42,173 nucleotides of DNA from a virus: the IMG/VR virus record IMGVR_UViG_3300046167_000693, positions 1 to 42,173 of that record. One strand, given 5' to 3'. The translations under genes were made by a program, and so were the position numbers. This document shows, piece by piece, positions 17,492 through 23,355 of this stretch (within the stretch, counting starts at the first letter, position 1; each line of letters opens with the position of its first letter). The notes under the pieces are model-generated. The model was given only the letters and a program-made list of their open reading frames with translations. It did no database searches and was not told where the DNA came from.

Positions 17492-17527
17492 GTACCTTAT
17501 GTCACACTTTTTCGGTGAGTGAGGTAC
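17492..17527 (+). other. Long RNA hairpin after first early gene
   Basis: GTACCTTAT plus TCAC (17492-17505) pairs with GTGA plus GTGAGGTAC (17515-17527) to give about 13 base pairs (two G-T) with one bulged G and the 9-nt loop ACTTTTTCG. No U-run follows, so a classic terminator is unlikely. It may be an mRNA-processing or stability element before promoter copy 2. Confidence 0.45.
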
Positions 17528-17601
17528 AGGGTTACAACTGTAAACAATTTTACAATAGTAAACAAATAACCTACTTTGCAAATGCTATACAACTACAAAG
17601 T

Positions 17602-17634
17602 AAATACGAAGTGAAATGGATAATATAAGTGTAA
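17602..17634 (+). promoter_or_regulatory. Early promoter element, copy 2
   Basis: AAATACGAA, 7 nt, GGATAATATAAGTGTAA. The downstream half is identical to copy 1. It precedes the gene starting at 17653 by 19 nt. Confidence 0.65.
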
Positions 17635-17652
17635 TAAATAAATAATAATAAA

Positions 17653-17784
17653 ATGAAATTAAATAAAATATATAAAGAAATCAACGAAATAGGTACTTAT
17701 ACTAAACCTAATGAAATTCAAAGAAAAAGATTAGTAGAGTTAATTGCAATGATACCAATTTCTAAATACGATAGAGTAAGATAA
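17653..17784 (+). CDS. Tiny early protein, 43 aa
   Basis: Reads MKLNKIYKEINEIGTYTKPN, then EIQRKRLVELIAMIPISKYDRVR. Predicted mostly helical and basic. Directly downstream of promoter copy 2. The stop is 1 nt before the next ATG (TAATATG). No homologue recognised; the call rests on promoter placement and tight packing. Confidence 0.5.
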   Translation: MKLNKIYKEINEIGTYTKPNEIQRKRLVELIAMIPISKYDRVR

Positions 17785-17785
17785 T

Positions 17786-17929
17786 ATGAAAAAAATACTA
17801 TACACCTACGACGAAAATAAGTTAGAAACATTAACTAAAGAAATGTTTGGCGAACAATATACTTTCAGTGAAATGAGTGAAAGAGAAAAAGGAATGATAA
17901 AAAACGAATACAATGATATATACAGATAA
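17786..17929 (+). CDS. Tiny early protein, 47 aa
   Basis: Reads MKKILYTYDENKLETLTKEM, then FGEQYTFSEMSEREKGMIKN. Mixed-charge and soluble. It follows the previous gene after 1 nt and overlaps the next start by 17 nt, typical of compact phage early operons. No function recognised. Confidence 0.5.
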   Translation: MKKILYTYDENKLETLTKEMFGEQYTFSEMSEREKGMIKNEYNDIYR

Positions 17930-18044
17930 TTACGGAAACGATTTAACTTGGGCAATAGGTTTGCAAATGGAAAATAAATTAACTAGAGTAGATGTGCTAG
18001 GTATAATTGAAACTCACAAACTAAATACGAATACTAACGGATAA
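17913..18044 (+). CDS. Tiny early protein, 43 aa
   Basis: Reads MIYTDNYGNDLTWAIGLQME, then NKLTRVDVLGIIETHKLNTN. The final codons (KLNTNTNG, stop) are the promoter copy 3 sequence itself, so coding and promoter functions overlap. The same thing occurs at the end of the gene at 18193. Function unknown. Confidence 0.45.
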   Translation: MIYTDNYGNDLTWAIGLQMENKLTRVDVLGIIETHKLNTNTNG

Positions 18045-18054
18045 TATAATTGAA
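18023..18054 (+). promoter_or_regulatory. Early promoter element, copy 3
   Basis: AAATACGAA, 7 nt, GGATAATATAATTGAA. Exact TATAAT at 18045-18050. The next start codon (18056) lies only 2 nt past the element, so the mRNA leader must be very short or absent. Embedded in the 3' end of the preceding gene. Confidence 0.65.
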
Positions 18055-18055
18055 T

Positions 18056-18196
18056 ATGGAAACAACATTTGAAAGTTTAATGGAAGAAATAGGATTTCAC
18101 CTAAACGAATACGATAAAGAAAATATAGACAAAGATGATTTAATCAATGCTATACAACAGGTACACGAATTTTATAATACCACAATAACAATATGA
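18056..18196 (+). CDS. Tiny acidic early protein, 46 aa
   Basis: Reads METTFESLMEEIGFHLNEYD, then KENIDKDDLINAIQQVHEFYN. Strongly acidic and probably helical. Starts immediately after promoter copy 3 and ends with an ATGA overlap with the next gene. No domain recognised. Small acidic early proteins of phages can mimic DNA or bind host enzymes; that is only a possibility here. Confidence 0.5.
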   Translation: METTFESLMEEIGFHLNEYDKENIDKDDLINAIQQVHEFYNTTITI

Positions 18197-18450
18197 AAGA
18201 AAATAAACAATACTACGTATGTAAGTCGATGAAGGAACTCCTCGCGTTCACCAAAGCAAAAAGAAAACAAAGAGCTCACCAGCACTATGAAATGGCTAAA
18301 GTATATGGCGAATGCAGTGGAATGGGTAACAGAAGATACAAAGTACAACAAAAATCCACGTTTCTAAAAGGTAAATCATATGCTTATAAAGGTAGATGGA
18401 ATTACTATGCGGTGGACCCAAATGGACATTACAAACTAAATACGAAGTAA
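18193..18450 (+). CDS. Basic early protein, 85 aa
   Basis: Reads MKENKQYYVCKSMKELLAFT, then KAKRKQRAHQHYEMAKVYGE and CSGMGNRRYKVQQKSTFLKG. Basic, with two Cys and a Gly/Tyr-rich C-terminal half (KGRWNYYAVDPNGHYKLNTK). ATGA overlap with the previous gene. The last codons contain the first half of promoter copy 4. Function unknown. Confidence 0.55.
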   Translation: MKENKQYYVCKSMKELLAFTKAKRKQRAHQHYEMAKVYGECSGMGNRRYKVQQKSTFLKGKSYAYKGRWNYYAVDPNGHYKLNTK

Positions 18451-18468
18451 TCTGGATAATATAATAAA
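18438..18468 (+). promoter_or_regulatory. Early promoter element, copy 4
   Basis: AAATACGAA, 7 nt, GGATAATATAATAAA. The upstream extension ACAAACTAAA is shared with copies 3 and 6. It lies partly in the end of the preceding gene and 9 nt before the start at 18478. TATAAT at 18460-18465. Confidence 0.65.
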
Positions 18469-18477
18469 TTAATAACT

Positions 18478-18660
18478 ATGATAAAAGCAATATTCTTTTC
18501 AAAAATGAGTGACTACAAAGTGGTCGACGTAATACTAAAAATAGTTCTTGCAGGATTATTTATAATGTGGGTACTAGGTATGGCTCAATTGCTATACCAC
18601 CTTGTAACTGACCCATCATCAATCGAAAATGCAACCTTTGGAATATTTGACACACTATAA
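18478..18660 (+). CDS. Small early membrane protein, 60 aa
   Basis: One clear transmembrane segment at about residues 17-42 (VILKIVLAGLFIMWVLGMA, then QLLYHLV), with a short Lys-containing N-terminal region and an acidic/polar tail (DPSSIENATFGIFDTL). Under promoter copy 4. Possibly an early inner-membrane protein (superinfection exclusion or host-targeting), but no family is recognised. Confidence 0.55.
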   Translation: MIKAIFFSKMSDYKVVDVILKIVLAGLFIMWVLGMAQLLYHLVTDPSSIENATFGIFDTL

Positions 18661-18661
18661 T

Positions 18662-18883
18662 ATGGAATTTAAAGACTATCCTCAACACCTAATTGACGCT
18701 AAACTACAAGAATGCCTTGACTACGAAGCGAAGTACGGTACAATACCAACCGTAACTGCAATTAAAAAATGGTGTAATAGCTTTGAATACCGTAAAAACG
18801 AGTGGCAATTCAGACAAAGTGTTGCAAAAAGTATAAAACCTAATGTAAACTATTTAAAACCTTATTACAATGATGGAATTTAG
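18662..18883 (+). CDS. Early hypothetical protein, 73 aa
   Basis: The start at 18662 (TAATATGG, 1 nt after the previous stop) is preferred over an ATG 33 nt upstream inside the membrane-protein gene. Reads MEFKDYPQHLIDAKLQECLD, then YEAKYGTIPTVTAIKKWCNS, FEYRKNEWQFRQSVAKSIKP. Helical, soluble, Trp/Tyr-containing. Overlaps the next gene by 14 nt. Function unknown. Confidence 0.5.
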   Translation: MEFKDYPQHLIDAKLQECLDYEAKYGTIPTVTAIKKWCNSFEYRKNEWQFRQSVAKSIKPNVNYLKPYYNDGI

Positions 18884-19070
18884 AACATTCACAAGATACA
18901 AACAAAACCTAAGACGAGTAGGTGATAAGATATTCTCTTACTCTACAAATGTAGCAACCGTTGATTACCCTAATTTAATACAACACGGTTGGTGGAGTGT
19001 AACCACTCAAAAACATATAAACTATGTTGCAAACGAATTAAACCTTAAAATAGTTAAAGATTATGAGTAA
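18870..19070 (+). CDS. Early hypothetical protein, 66 aa
   Basis: Reads MMEFRTFTRYKQNLRRVGDK, then IFSYSTNVATVDYPNLIQHG, WWSVTTQKHINYVANELNLK. Two consecutive ATG codons open it. The small alpha/beta layout resembles short phage proteins of unknown role. Overlaps the previous and next genes (14 and 8 nt). Confidence 0.5.
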   Translation: MMEFRTFTRYKQNLRRVGDKIFSYSTNVATVDYPNLIQHGWWSVTTQKHINYVANELNLKIVKDYE

Positions 19071-19278
19071 AATGAAAATTATGGAAGAAGTTGCCGACGT
19101 ACAGGTAACTTACATTATAGAAACATTGTATGACTCTATTGCATGGGCAATGGACGGAATTGAAGAGTTTGAAAAATTAGACGACGAAGCATTCAACACG
19201 GTGCACAGTGCTATACAAACCTTAACTATCGAGAAACTTCACGCCGGATATGTACCTGCGGAAGATTATACAGACTAA
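19063..19278 (+). CDS. Acidic early protein, 71 aa
   Basis: Reads MSKMKIMEEVADVQVTYIIE, then TLYDSIAWAMDGIEEFEKLD, DEAFNTVHSAIQTLTIEKLH. Acidic and helical; two helices likely. The final codon block (TACAGACTAAA) is the upstream half of promoter copy 5. Function unknown. Confidence 0.5.
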   Translation: MSKMKIMEEVADVQVTYIIETLYDSIAWAMDGIEEFEKLDDEAFNTVHSAIQTLTIEKLHAGYVPAEDYTD

Positions 19279-19308
19279 ATACGAACTCAATTGGATAATA
19301 TATTTGTA
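19277..19308 (+). promoter_or_regulatory. Early promoter element, copy 5
   Basis: AAATACGAA, 7 nt, GGATAATATATTTGTA. This copy contains TATATTTG, an exact match to the Bacteroidota -7 consensus TAnnTTTG. The downstream ATG (19308) abuts the element. If TAATAT is the -10, the transcript would begin at the A of the ATG (leaderless). Confidence 0.65.
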
Positions 19309-19499
19309 TGAAAAAATGTAAATGTAAAAATATAATACCAATCGGAAGAGTAAAACTAGGTTACAACACTTGTATTAATTGCAGTACAACTCAACAATAC
19401 AGTTACGTACCTATAATTGCAAACAAACAAGTACTCGAGGTACAAATTGTATCTCAAGAAGTAAGTGCTGCGGTGCATAAATCGTGGCGAAGAAAGTAA
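19308..19499 (+). CDS. Zinc-ribbon-like early protein, 63 aa
   Basis: Two Cys pairs, C.C near residues 4-6 (MKKCKCKNI) and CINC near residue 22-25 (YNTCINCSTTQQ), fit a small zinc ribbon. The C-terminal part (NKQVLEVQIVSQEVSAAVHK) is a probable helix ending in SWRRK. Directly at promoter copy 5; it is the last protein gene before the RNA segment. A DNA- or protein-binding adaptor is plausible, but the function is unknown. Confidence 0.5.
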   Translation: MKKCKCKNIIPIGRVKLGYNTCINCSTTQQYSYVPIIANKQVLEVQIVSQEVSAAVHKSWRRK

Positions 19500-19784
19500 C
19501 AGAGTCAGACGAGTAGCTTAATTAGGCGTGTATGTGGCGACGACTGTCGACGGACATATGTGATCATACGGAAGTGTATTACACGCACATAAGTGAATAG
19601 CTGGCAAAGTGAGAAATAGGAGACAATTTAAGAGCTGAGACCATTTGTCACACTAACTCACTTGAGAGACGGCGGCATACAGGTCACGTTAGGTAGATCG
19701 GTACATTGTACCAGTACGAAACAGAAATTGTGGATAAATGATAATACTAGTTAGCTACCTGTCCACAACTGGTGTCTCTCATAT
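19500..19784 (+). ncRNA. Structured non-coding RNA candidate upstream of initiator tRNA
   Basis: A 285-base stretch with stops in all three forward frames and visibly higher G+C than neighbouring genes. Pairings seen: 7 bp 19526-19532 with 19580-19586 (GCGTGTA/TACACGC), enclosing CGAC/GTCG (19538-19549) and TATG/CATA (19557-19568); a second domain closed by a perfect 8-bp helix 19663-19670 with 19774-19781 (TGAGAGAC/GTCTCTCA), with ACAGGT/ACCTGT inside (19679-19684, 19757-19762) and a GGTAC/GTACC hairpin at 19700-19712. The second domain ends 3 nt before the tRNA, so both could be cut from one transcript. It does not match tmRNA, RNase P or 6S RNA by eye. Confidence 0.55.
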
Positions 19785-19857
19785 TGCGGGGTAGAGCAGA
19801 GGTTAGCTCGTTGGGCTCATAACCCAAAGGCCGGAGGTTCGAATCCTTCTCCCGCAA
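19785..19857 (+). tRNA. Initiator-type tRNA-Met (anticodon CAT)
   Basis: Full cloverleaf: acceptor TGCGGGG/TCCCGCA with discriminator A; D stem GAGC/GCTC (A11-U24 pair); anticodon stem TTGGG/CCCAA with loop CTCATAA; variable AGGCC; T arm GGAGG, TTCGAAT, CCTTC. Three consecutive G-C pairs (29-31 with 39-41), A11-U24 and the loop CTCATAA are identity marks of bacterial initiator tRNA, and it resembles E. coli tRNA-fMet along its length. Differences: position 1 is U opposite A72, where E. coli has C1·A72, and the 3' end is ACTA, so CCA must be added. Not the elongator type. Confidence 0.9.
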
Positions 19858-19860
19858 CTA

Positions 19861-20016
19861 ATGAAATATCCAAATGCAAAGAAACATTTTTATGTGTCAA
19901 TTCTGAAGAGTGTAGTAAGAATCGGCGGGTATACGCTAATACCTTTCAATATAGTAGCGGCATGTATTACACTGGTTATCAGCGAGTTAATCGGTATAAT
20001 TGAAGAGTTGGTTTAA
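19861..20016 (+). CDS. Small membrane protein, 51 aa
   Basis: Starts 3 nt after the tRNA. Reads MKYPNAKKHFYVSILKSVVR, then a hydrophobic helix (IPFNIVAACITLVISELIGI) and a short acidic tail. One transmembrane segment with a basic, cytoplasmic N-terminus. Similar short single-span proteins occur in many marine phages without a known role. No own promoter copy; read from the tRNA transcript. Confidence 0.5.
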   Translation: MKYPNAKKHFYVSILKSVVRIGGYTLIPFNIVAACITLVISELIGIIEELV

Positions 20017-20024
20017 TACAAACT

Positions 20025-20057
20025 AAACACGAATACAATTGGATAATATAAATGTAA
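20025..20057 (+). promoter_or_regulatory. Early promoter element, copy 6
   Basis: AAACACGAA, 7 nt, GGATAATATAAATGTAA, preceded by ATACAAACT as in copies 3 and 4. Lies 18 nt before the start at 20076. It is the last copy; the long gene string beyond it has no further obvious copy. Confidence 0.65.
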
Positions 20058-20075
20058 ACTAAATAAAATTAAATT

Positions 20076-20304
20076 ATGAGCAAATCACTTTACCACAGGT
20101 TATTTCCTGAACTACGAAAAAAATCTAAATGCAAACGCGAAACAATACGAAACCGCAAAACACTTAAAGTACAGATTAATGAGTCACACAGCGTGGTATC
20201 AATTAACTATTGATGACGTCAGACAACTGCAAACTTGGGCAGACTTCTACGACAGATCAGTTGAATCAGTGCTATACGGCGATAACATTATCAAAAAACA
20301 ATGA
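20076..20304 (+). CDS. Early protein interrupted by a one-base frame break after the start
   Basis: From the ATG at 20076 the frame (MSKSLYHRLF…) stops early. The other frame from about 20085 reads HFTTGYFLNYEKNLNANAKQ, then YETAKHLKYRLMSHTAWYQL, TIDDVRQLQTWADFYDRSVE and ends at 20304, overlapping the next ATG. Dropping one A of the AAA at 20082-20084 joins them as MSNHFTTGYF…, about 75 residues. Promoter copy 6 lies directly upstream. Helical protein; function unknown. Confidence 0.5.
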
Positions 20305-20528
20305 CGTTAAACGAGCGAGCACACGATAAAATATACGCTAAAATAAATGCGTTAGAGTGGGAAATACACGATTATCAAAAAGATATTGATGACGGTACCG
20401 CAACTAGATTTATACCTATGAGTTTACATAACTCTGTATTAAAGTCCAGAAAGCGTGAAAAAGAATTATACGAATACATTTTAAAATTAATATTAGATGA
20501 GCACAAGAAGCGTAACAATGGTAATTGA
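20301..20528 (+). CDS. Hypothetical helical protein, 75 aa
   Basis: Reads MTLNERAHDKIYAKINALEW, then EIHDYQKDIDDGTATRFIPM, SLHNSVLKSRKREKELYEYI. Strong helical/coiled-coil character with mixed charge. ATGA-type overlap with the gene before and a 32-nt overlap with the next gene. Function unknown. Confidence 0.5.
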   Translation: MTLNERAHDKIYAKINALEWEIHDYQKDIDDGTATRFIPMSLHNSVLKSRKREKELYEYILKLILDEHKKRNNGN

Positions 20529-20961
20529 CCGATCAATAGCCAAACAATTTGAACAAGGCTTTGCGGTTAATCCTGCAAAAGTAAAAGACGATAGCTATGT
20601 AAATATGTACTTGCATCACGATGGTTACCCAGAGTGGCAGGGTGTAGAGTTATCTAACTGGATAACACATATGCAGGAAGATCAAGGTTTTAGTAATTTT
20701 GGTGATGGTTCACGAATTGCATCACATTTAGTGAAAGACTTTCATTACCGTAGTCAATACTTATACCCTAGTGTAGATTCTATTGATCACCATTACACAT
20801 GGATAGTATGGACTGGTAAACCTGATGTATGGATAAGTTGTTGGGACAACTACGAAAACAAAAATGTATTTGTTGGTGGTGGACACAAGTTAATTAAAAA
20901 TTATTCAGAACCTAATATGGGTTATACTAATTGGAAAGATAAAAATAATAATGATGAATAA
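20497..20961 (+). CDS. Conserved phage protein, 154 aa
   Basis: Starts MSTRSVTMVIDRSIAKQFEQ and contains NMYLHHDGYPEWQGVELSNW, GFSNFGDGSRIASHLVKDFH and HHYTWIVWTGKPDVWISCWD. The opening S.R....i..…..YVN.Y.H.DGYP..G..L..W pattern is common in marine phages and plasmids with no assigned activity. The His/Asp-rich core could be catalytic, but no family name can be given. Overlaps both neighbours. Confidence 0.55.
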   Translation: MSTRSVTMVIDRSIAKQFEQGFAVNPAKVKDDSYVNMYLHHDGYPEWQGVELSNWITHMQEDQGFSNFGDGSRIASHLVKDFHYRSQYLYPSVDSIDHHYTWIVWTGKPDVWISCWDNYENKNVFVGGGHKLIKNYSEPNMGYTNWKDKNNNDE

Positions 20962-21337
20962 CAAAGAAAAAATATACAAAGAAGATATATACGACGTTAC
21001 ACCTGATGAAGCAAAAACTTGGATACTAGATTATTACAACTCTACGATCAAAACTGATTACATGGGTACTAATACTTGTGACTATATTTTTGAATCTGTA
21101 TATACTGCAGACTCTTATACGGTATACTGGGCTCATGCAAACGATGATTATGGTTTTAACCCTGAAAATGTATACTATTATGCCACCGGTTTAGCCGATG
21201 AAGTTATCGGTTGTATTAAAGACGGTCTTGATATATTTATCGATGAAGAAATCTATGACGAATTATACGTAGATGATATGCTTCATGAACTTTATATTGA
21301 AGTGCAAGATAAAATACAAGCTGAACACGAAGACTAA
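20951..21337 (+). CDS. Acidic hypothetical protein, 128 aa
   Basis: Strongly acidic throughout (DVTPDEAKTWILDYYN, AHANDDYGFNPENVYYYATG, FIDEEIYDELYVDDMLHELY). Many Tyr and Asp/Glu, few basic residues. Such a composition could mimic DNA, but this is speculation. Overlaps the previous and next genes by a few bases. Confidence 0.5.
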   Translation: MMNNKEKIYKEDIYDVTPDEAKTWILDYYNSTIKTDYMGTNTCDYIFESVYTADSYTVYWAHANDDYGFNPENVYYYATGLADEVIGCIKDGLDIFIDEEIYDELYVDDMLHELYIEVQDKIQAEHED

Positions 21338-21609
21338 TGGATAATAATAATATGACAGACGAGCAATATCAAATGCTATACAACCGCATCAAAACCGATT
21401 TGTATAATGAATTTATTAATCCTGAAACCGCTACTTACGGCCTTGATGTCGTGCGACAACAGGACTCTAAACAATTTACACCCGGTGAACTAATACAAGA
21501 AGAAATAATTAGTTTAACTGAAGTAATGAAAGAATATGAAAGCAACGAAGAATACGAACAAGCTGCTTTTATTAAAAAACGAATTGATAACCTTAAAAAA
21601 AGATTATGA
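21337..21609 (+). CDS. Small protein with UVR-like helical hairpin, 90 aa
   Basis: The C-terminal part (LTEVMKEYESNEEYEQAAFI, then KKRIDNLKKRL) resembles the UVR motif (about 35 residues, L...M......eyE.Aa.iRD.I..L) found in UvrB/UvrC and Clp adaptors, where it forms protein-protein hairpins. The N-terminal half is unassigned. ATGA-type coupling to the ligase start downstream. It could be a partner subunit of the neighbouring ligase; this is inferred from position only. Confidence 0.4.
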   Translation: MDNNNMTDEQYQMLYNRIKTDLYNEFINPETATYGLDVVRQQDSKQFTPGELIQEEIISLTEVMKEYESNEEYEQAAFIKKRIDNLKKRL

Positions 21610-22445
21610 TAAGTAAACCAATGTTAGCCCACAAGTTTGATATAAACAGAGTTGATTACTCTCAACCTGTATATATACAACCGAAACTCGACGGCATCAG
21701 ATGTTTATTCACTGCTAATGGTGCGTTCTCACGTAACAAAAAACAGTTTATGAACCTTAAACATATCGAAATGGCACTTAAACCATTTTTCGATCAACAC
21801 CCTGATGTTGTACTTGATGGTGAATTATACAACCATAAATTAAAACGAGACTTCGAAAAAATAGTTTCACTTGTGCGTAAGCAAAAGCCAACCGAAGAAG
21901 ACAGACGTAATGCACAGCATTTAATTCAGTTTCATGTCTACGACTACTTTGATGGTGTACAATATGACTCATACCGAAACAGACACAACAACCTAACTAC
22001 ATCTGATATTTACGGTCCGAGCGTACATTATGTACCTACTTACAGAGTACACAAACATGAAGAAGCGTTGAACATGCACCATGATGCGTTTCTTTCTAAC
22101 GGTTACGAGGGCTCAATATTACGACTTGATGACGTGTACAAACACACAAGATCTTACAGTCTAATGAAGTTCAAAGACTTTAGCGACGCAGAAGCAACTA
22201 TAGTGGGCTACGAACTTGGTCAGGGTAAACGTACCGGTACCCTTGGCAAATTTCTAATGATGGATGATGATGGTAATAGATTTGGTTGTCCTCCCGGTAA
22301 AGGTTATAACTATAAAGATTTAGCAAATATGTTAAAAAATATTAATAAATATATCGGTAGACGTGCAACGTTTACATATTTTCAGCGAACAAATGCTGGC
22401 AGTTACAGACACCCATTGTTTAAAGCTATTAGAAATTACGAATAA
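21606..22445 (+). CDS. ATP-dependent DNA ligase, 279 aa
   Basis: Seals nicks in phage DNA using ATP. Motif I is KLDGIR (residues ~27-32; Lys27 is the adenylated residue). Motif Ia/III region VVLDGELYN at about 76, motif IV EGSILRL at about 166, motif V LMKFKDF at about 187, and an OB-fold C-terminus ending HPLFKAIRNYE, like motif VI. The length fits minimal phage ligases (T7 type is ~360, smaller forms ~280). Start overlaps the previous stop by 4 nt. Confidence 0.88.
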   Translation: MISKPMLAHKFDINRVDYSQPVYIQPKLDGIRCLFTANGAFSRNKKQFMNLKHIEMALKPFFDQHPDVVLDGELYNHKLKRDFEKIVSLVRKQKPTEEDRRNAQHLIQFHVYDYFDGVQYDSYRNRHNNLTTSDIYGPSVHYVPTYRVHKHEEALNMHHDAFLSNGYEGSILRLDDVYKHTRSYSLMKFKDFSDAEATIVGYELGQGKRTGTLGKFLMMDDDGNRFGCPPGKGYNYKDLANMLKNINKYIGRRATFTYFQRTNAGSYRHPLFKAIRNYE

Positions 22446-22955
22446 ATGAATATATTTTATTTACACAAAAACCCTTATAAAGCGGCGAGCTATGTTTATG
22501 ATAAACACAAAGTTAAAATGATCTTAGAGTCAGCCCAAATGCTTTGTACGGCCCACAGATACTATGGCAATGAAGACGTACCTTATAAAACTGCACATCT
22601 AAATCACCCATCAAGTATTTGGTGTCGTGAAAATAAAAACCAGTACAGATGGTTGTACAATCATATGTTAGGTTTAAGCCAAGAGTATACTGCGCGTTAT
22701 AATAAAAAGCATTTGACAATAACTAAATGCAAAGAAGCATTATCTAAATATCCGCCTAACATACCCGATGGTAAATTTCAAGAACCACCTCAGTGTATGC
22801 CAGACGAGTTTAAACGGTCTAATGCTATACACGGGTATTGGACGTATTACATTATTGAAAAAGCAAAAATAGTAAACAAAAATGAAAAACCTTATACTTT
22901 TAACACTATTCCTGAAGACGTACGTTACCGCTACGGTTTACCATGCGGTGCCTGA
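22446..22955 (+). CDS. Conserved phage protein, possible pyrimidine-dimer glycosylase-like
   Basis: Reads MNIFYLHKNPYKAASYVYDK, then HKVKMILESAQMLCTAHRYY, LNHPSSIWCRENKNQYRWLY and FQEPPQCMPDEFKRSNAIHG. This family (…HVVKM..E.AQ.L.TAH…..H.NHP...W.R.....Y.WL..) is frequent in cyanophages and other marine phages and is often labelled a pyrimidine-dimer DNA glycosylase-like protein; I cannot verify the activity. It starts at the base after the ligase stop, supporting a DNA-repair theme. Confidence 0.5.
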   Translation: MNIFYLHKNPYKAASYVYDKHKVKMILESAQMLCTAHRYYGNEDVPYKTAHLNHPSSIWCRENKNQYRWLYNHMLGLSQEYTARYNKKHLTITKCKEALSKYPPNIPDGKFQEPPQCMPDEFKRSNAIHGYWTYYIIEKAKIVNKNEKPYTFNTIPEDVRYRYGLPCGA

Positions 22956-23232
22956 ACAGACAGACAGTACTCCATTCGTCACTGCCTCTATGAAACACAT
23001 AAACCCTGATAATCCTGCGGGCCATCGGTGGATAGCAGTTTCACGAGACCTTGAAAAGTTGGGTTATACGTTTGGAGCAATTGTCTGCATTGAAGGAATA
23101 AATAGAGAATTTGATGGTGACTGGATTGTACAAGACCGAATGAATAAACGTTTTACTAAACGTATTGATTTACTTGTAAATGTTGGCACCATGGGAAAAT
23201 GGAATAATATAAAAATTGAACTAAATGAGTAA
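22882..23232 (+). CDS. 3D/RlpA-like double-psi beta-barrel protein, 116 aa
   Basis: After a short hydrophobic N-terminus (MKNLILLTLFLKTYVTATVY, possible signal peptide) the sequence is QTDSTPFVTASMK, HRWIAVSRDLEKLGYTFGAI, then GDWIVQDRMNKRFTKRIDLL. This is the pattern of the 3D domain (T.Y…..D.TP..TA.G……AVs.dl…..G…y……g.y.V.D……..iDly), a double-psi barrel related to lytic transglycosylases and RlpA. Probably acts on or binds peptidoglycan. Overlaps the previous gene by 74 nt, which is long but the frame and motif are convincing. Confidence 0.65.
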   Translation: MKNLILLTLFLKTYVTATVYHAVPEQTDSTPFVTASMKHINPDNPAGHRWIAVSRDLEKLGYTFGAIVCIEGINREFDGDWIVQDRMNKRFTKRIDLLVNVGTMGKWNNIKIELNE

Positions 23233-23338
23233 CACAGCAAAAAATGCAAAGCATTTAATTAAAGTTAATTACAAAGGTATTACAGACAAAATCAAGAAAT
23301 TTCAAAAGCCTAGAAGAGCGACGAAAGCTAATAAATAA
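23225..23338 (+). CDS. Tiny basic protein, 37 aa
   Basis: Reads MSNTAKNAKHLIKVNYKGIT, then DKIKKFQKPRRATKANK. Highly basic. Overlaps the previous gene by 8 nt. No homologue recognised; could be DNA-binding by charge. Confidence 0.4.
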   Translation: MSNTAKNAKHLIKVNYKGITDKIKKFQKPRRATKANK

Positions 23339-23355
23339 TAATTAGTAAACAGCTA

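Noticed and set aside
19500-19784. Giant GOLLD-type RNA, which also sits near tRNAs in phages
   Set aside because: Much shorter than known GOLLD RNAs and no recognisable motif; left as an unassigned RNA candidate.
19500-19857. tmRNA
   Set aside because: The tRNA part is complete with its own anticodon arm, and no tag-peptide frame or tmRNA-type 5' half is visible.
17092-20057. The six elements as replication iterons or a CRISPR-like array
   Set aside because: Spacing between copies is irregular (hundreds of bases, with genes between), and each precedes a start codon; no spacers of constant length.
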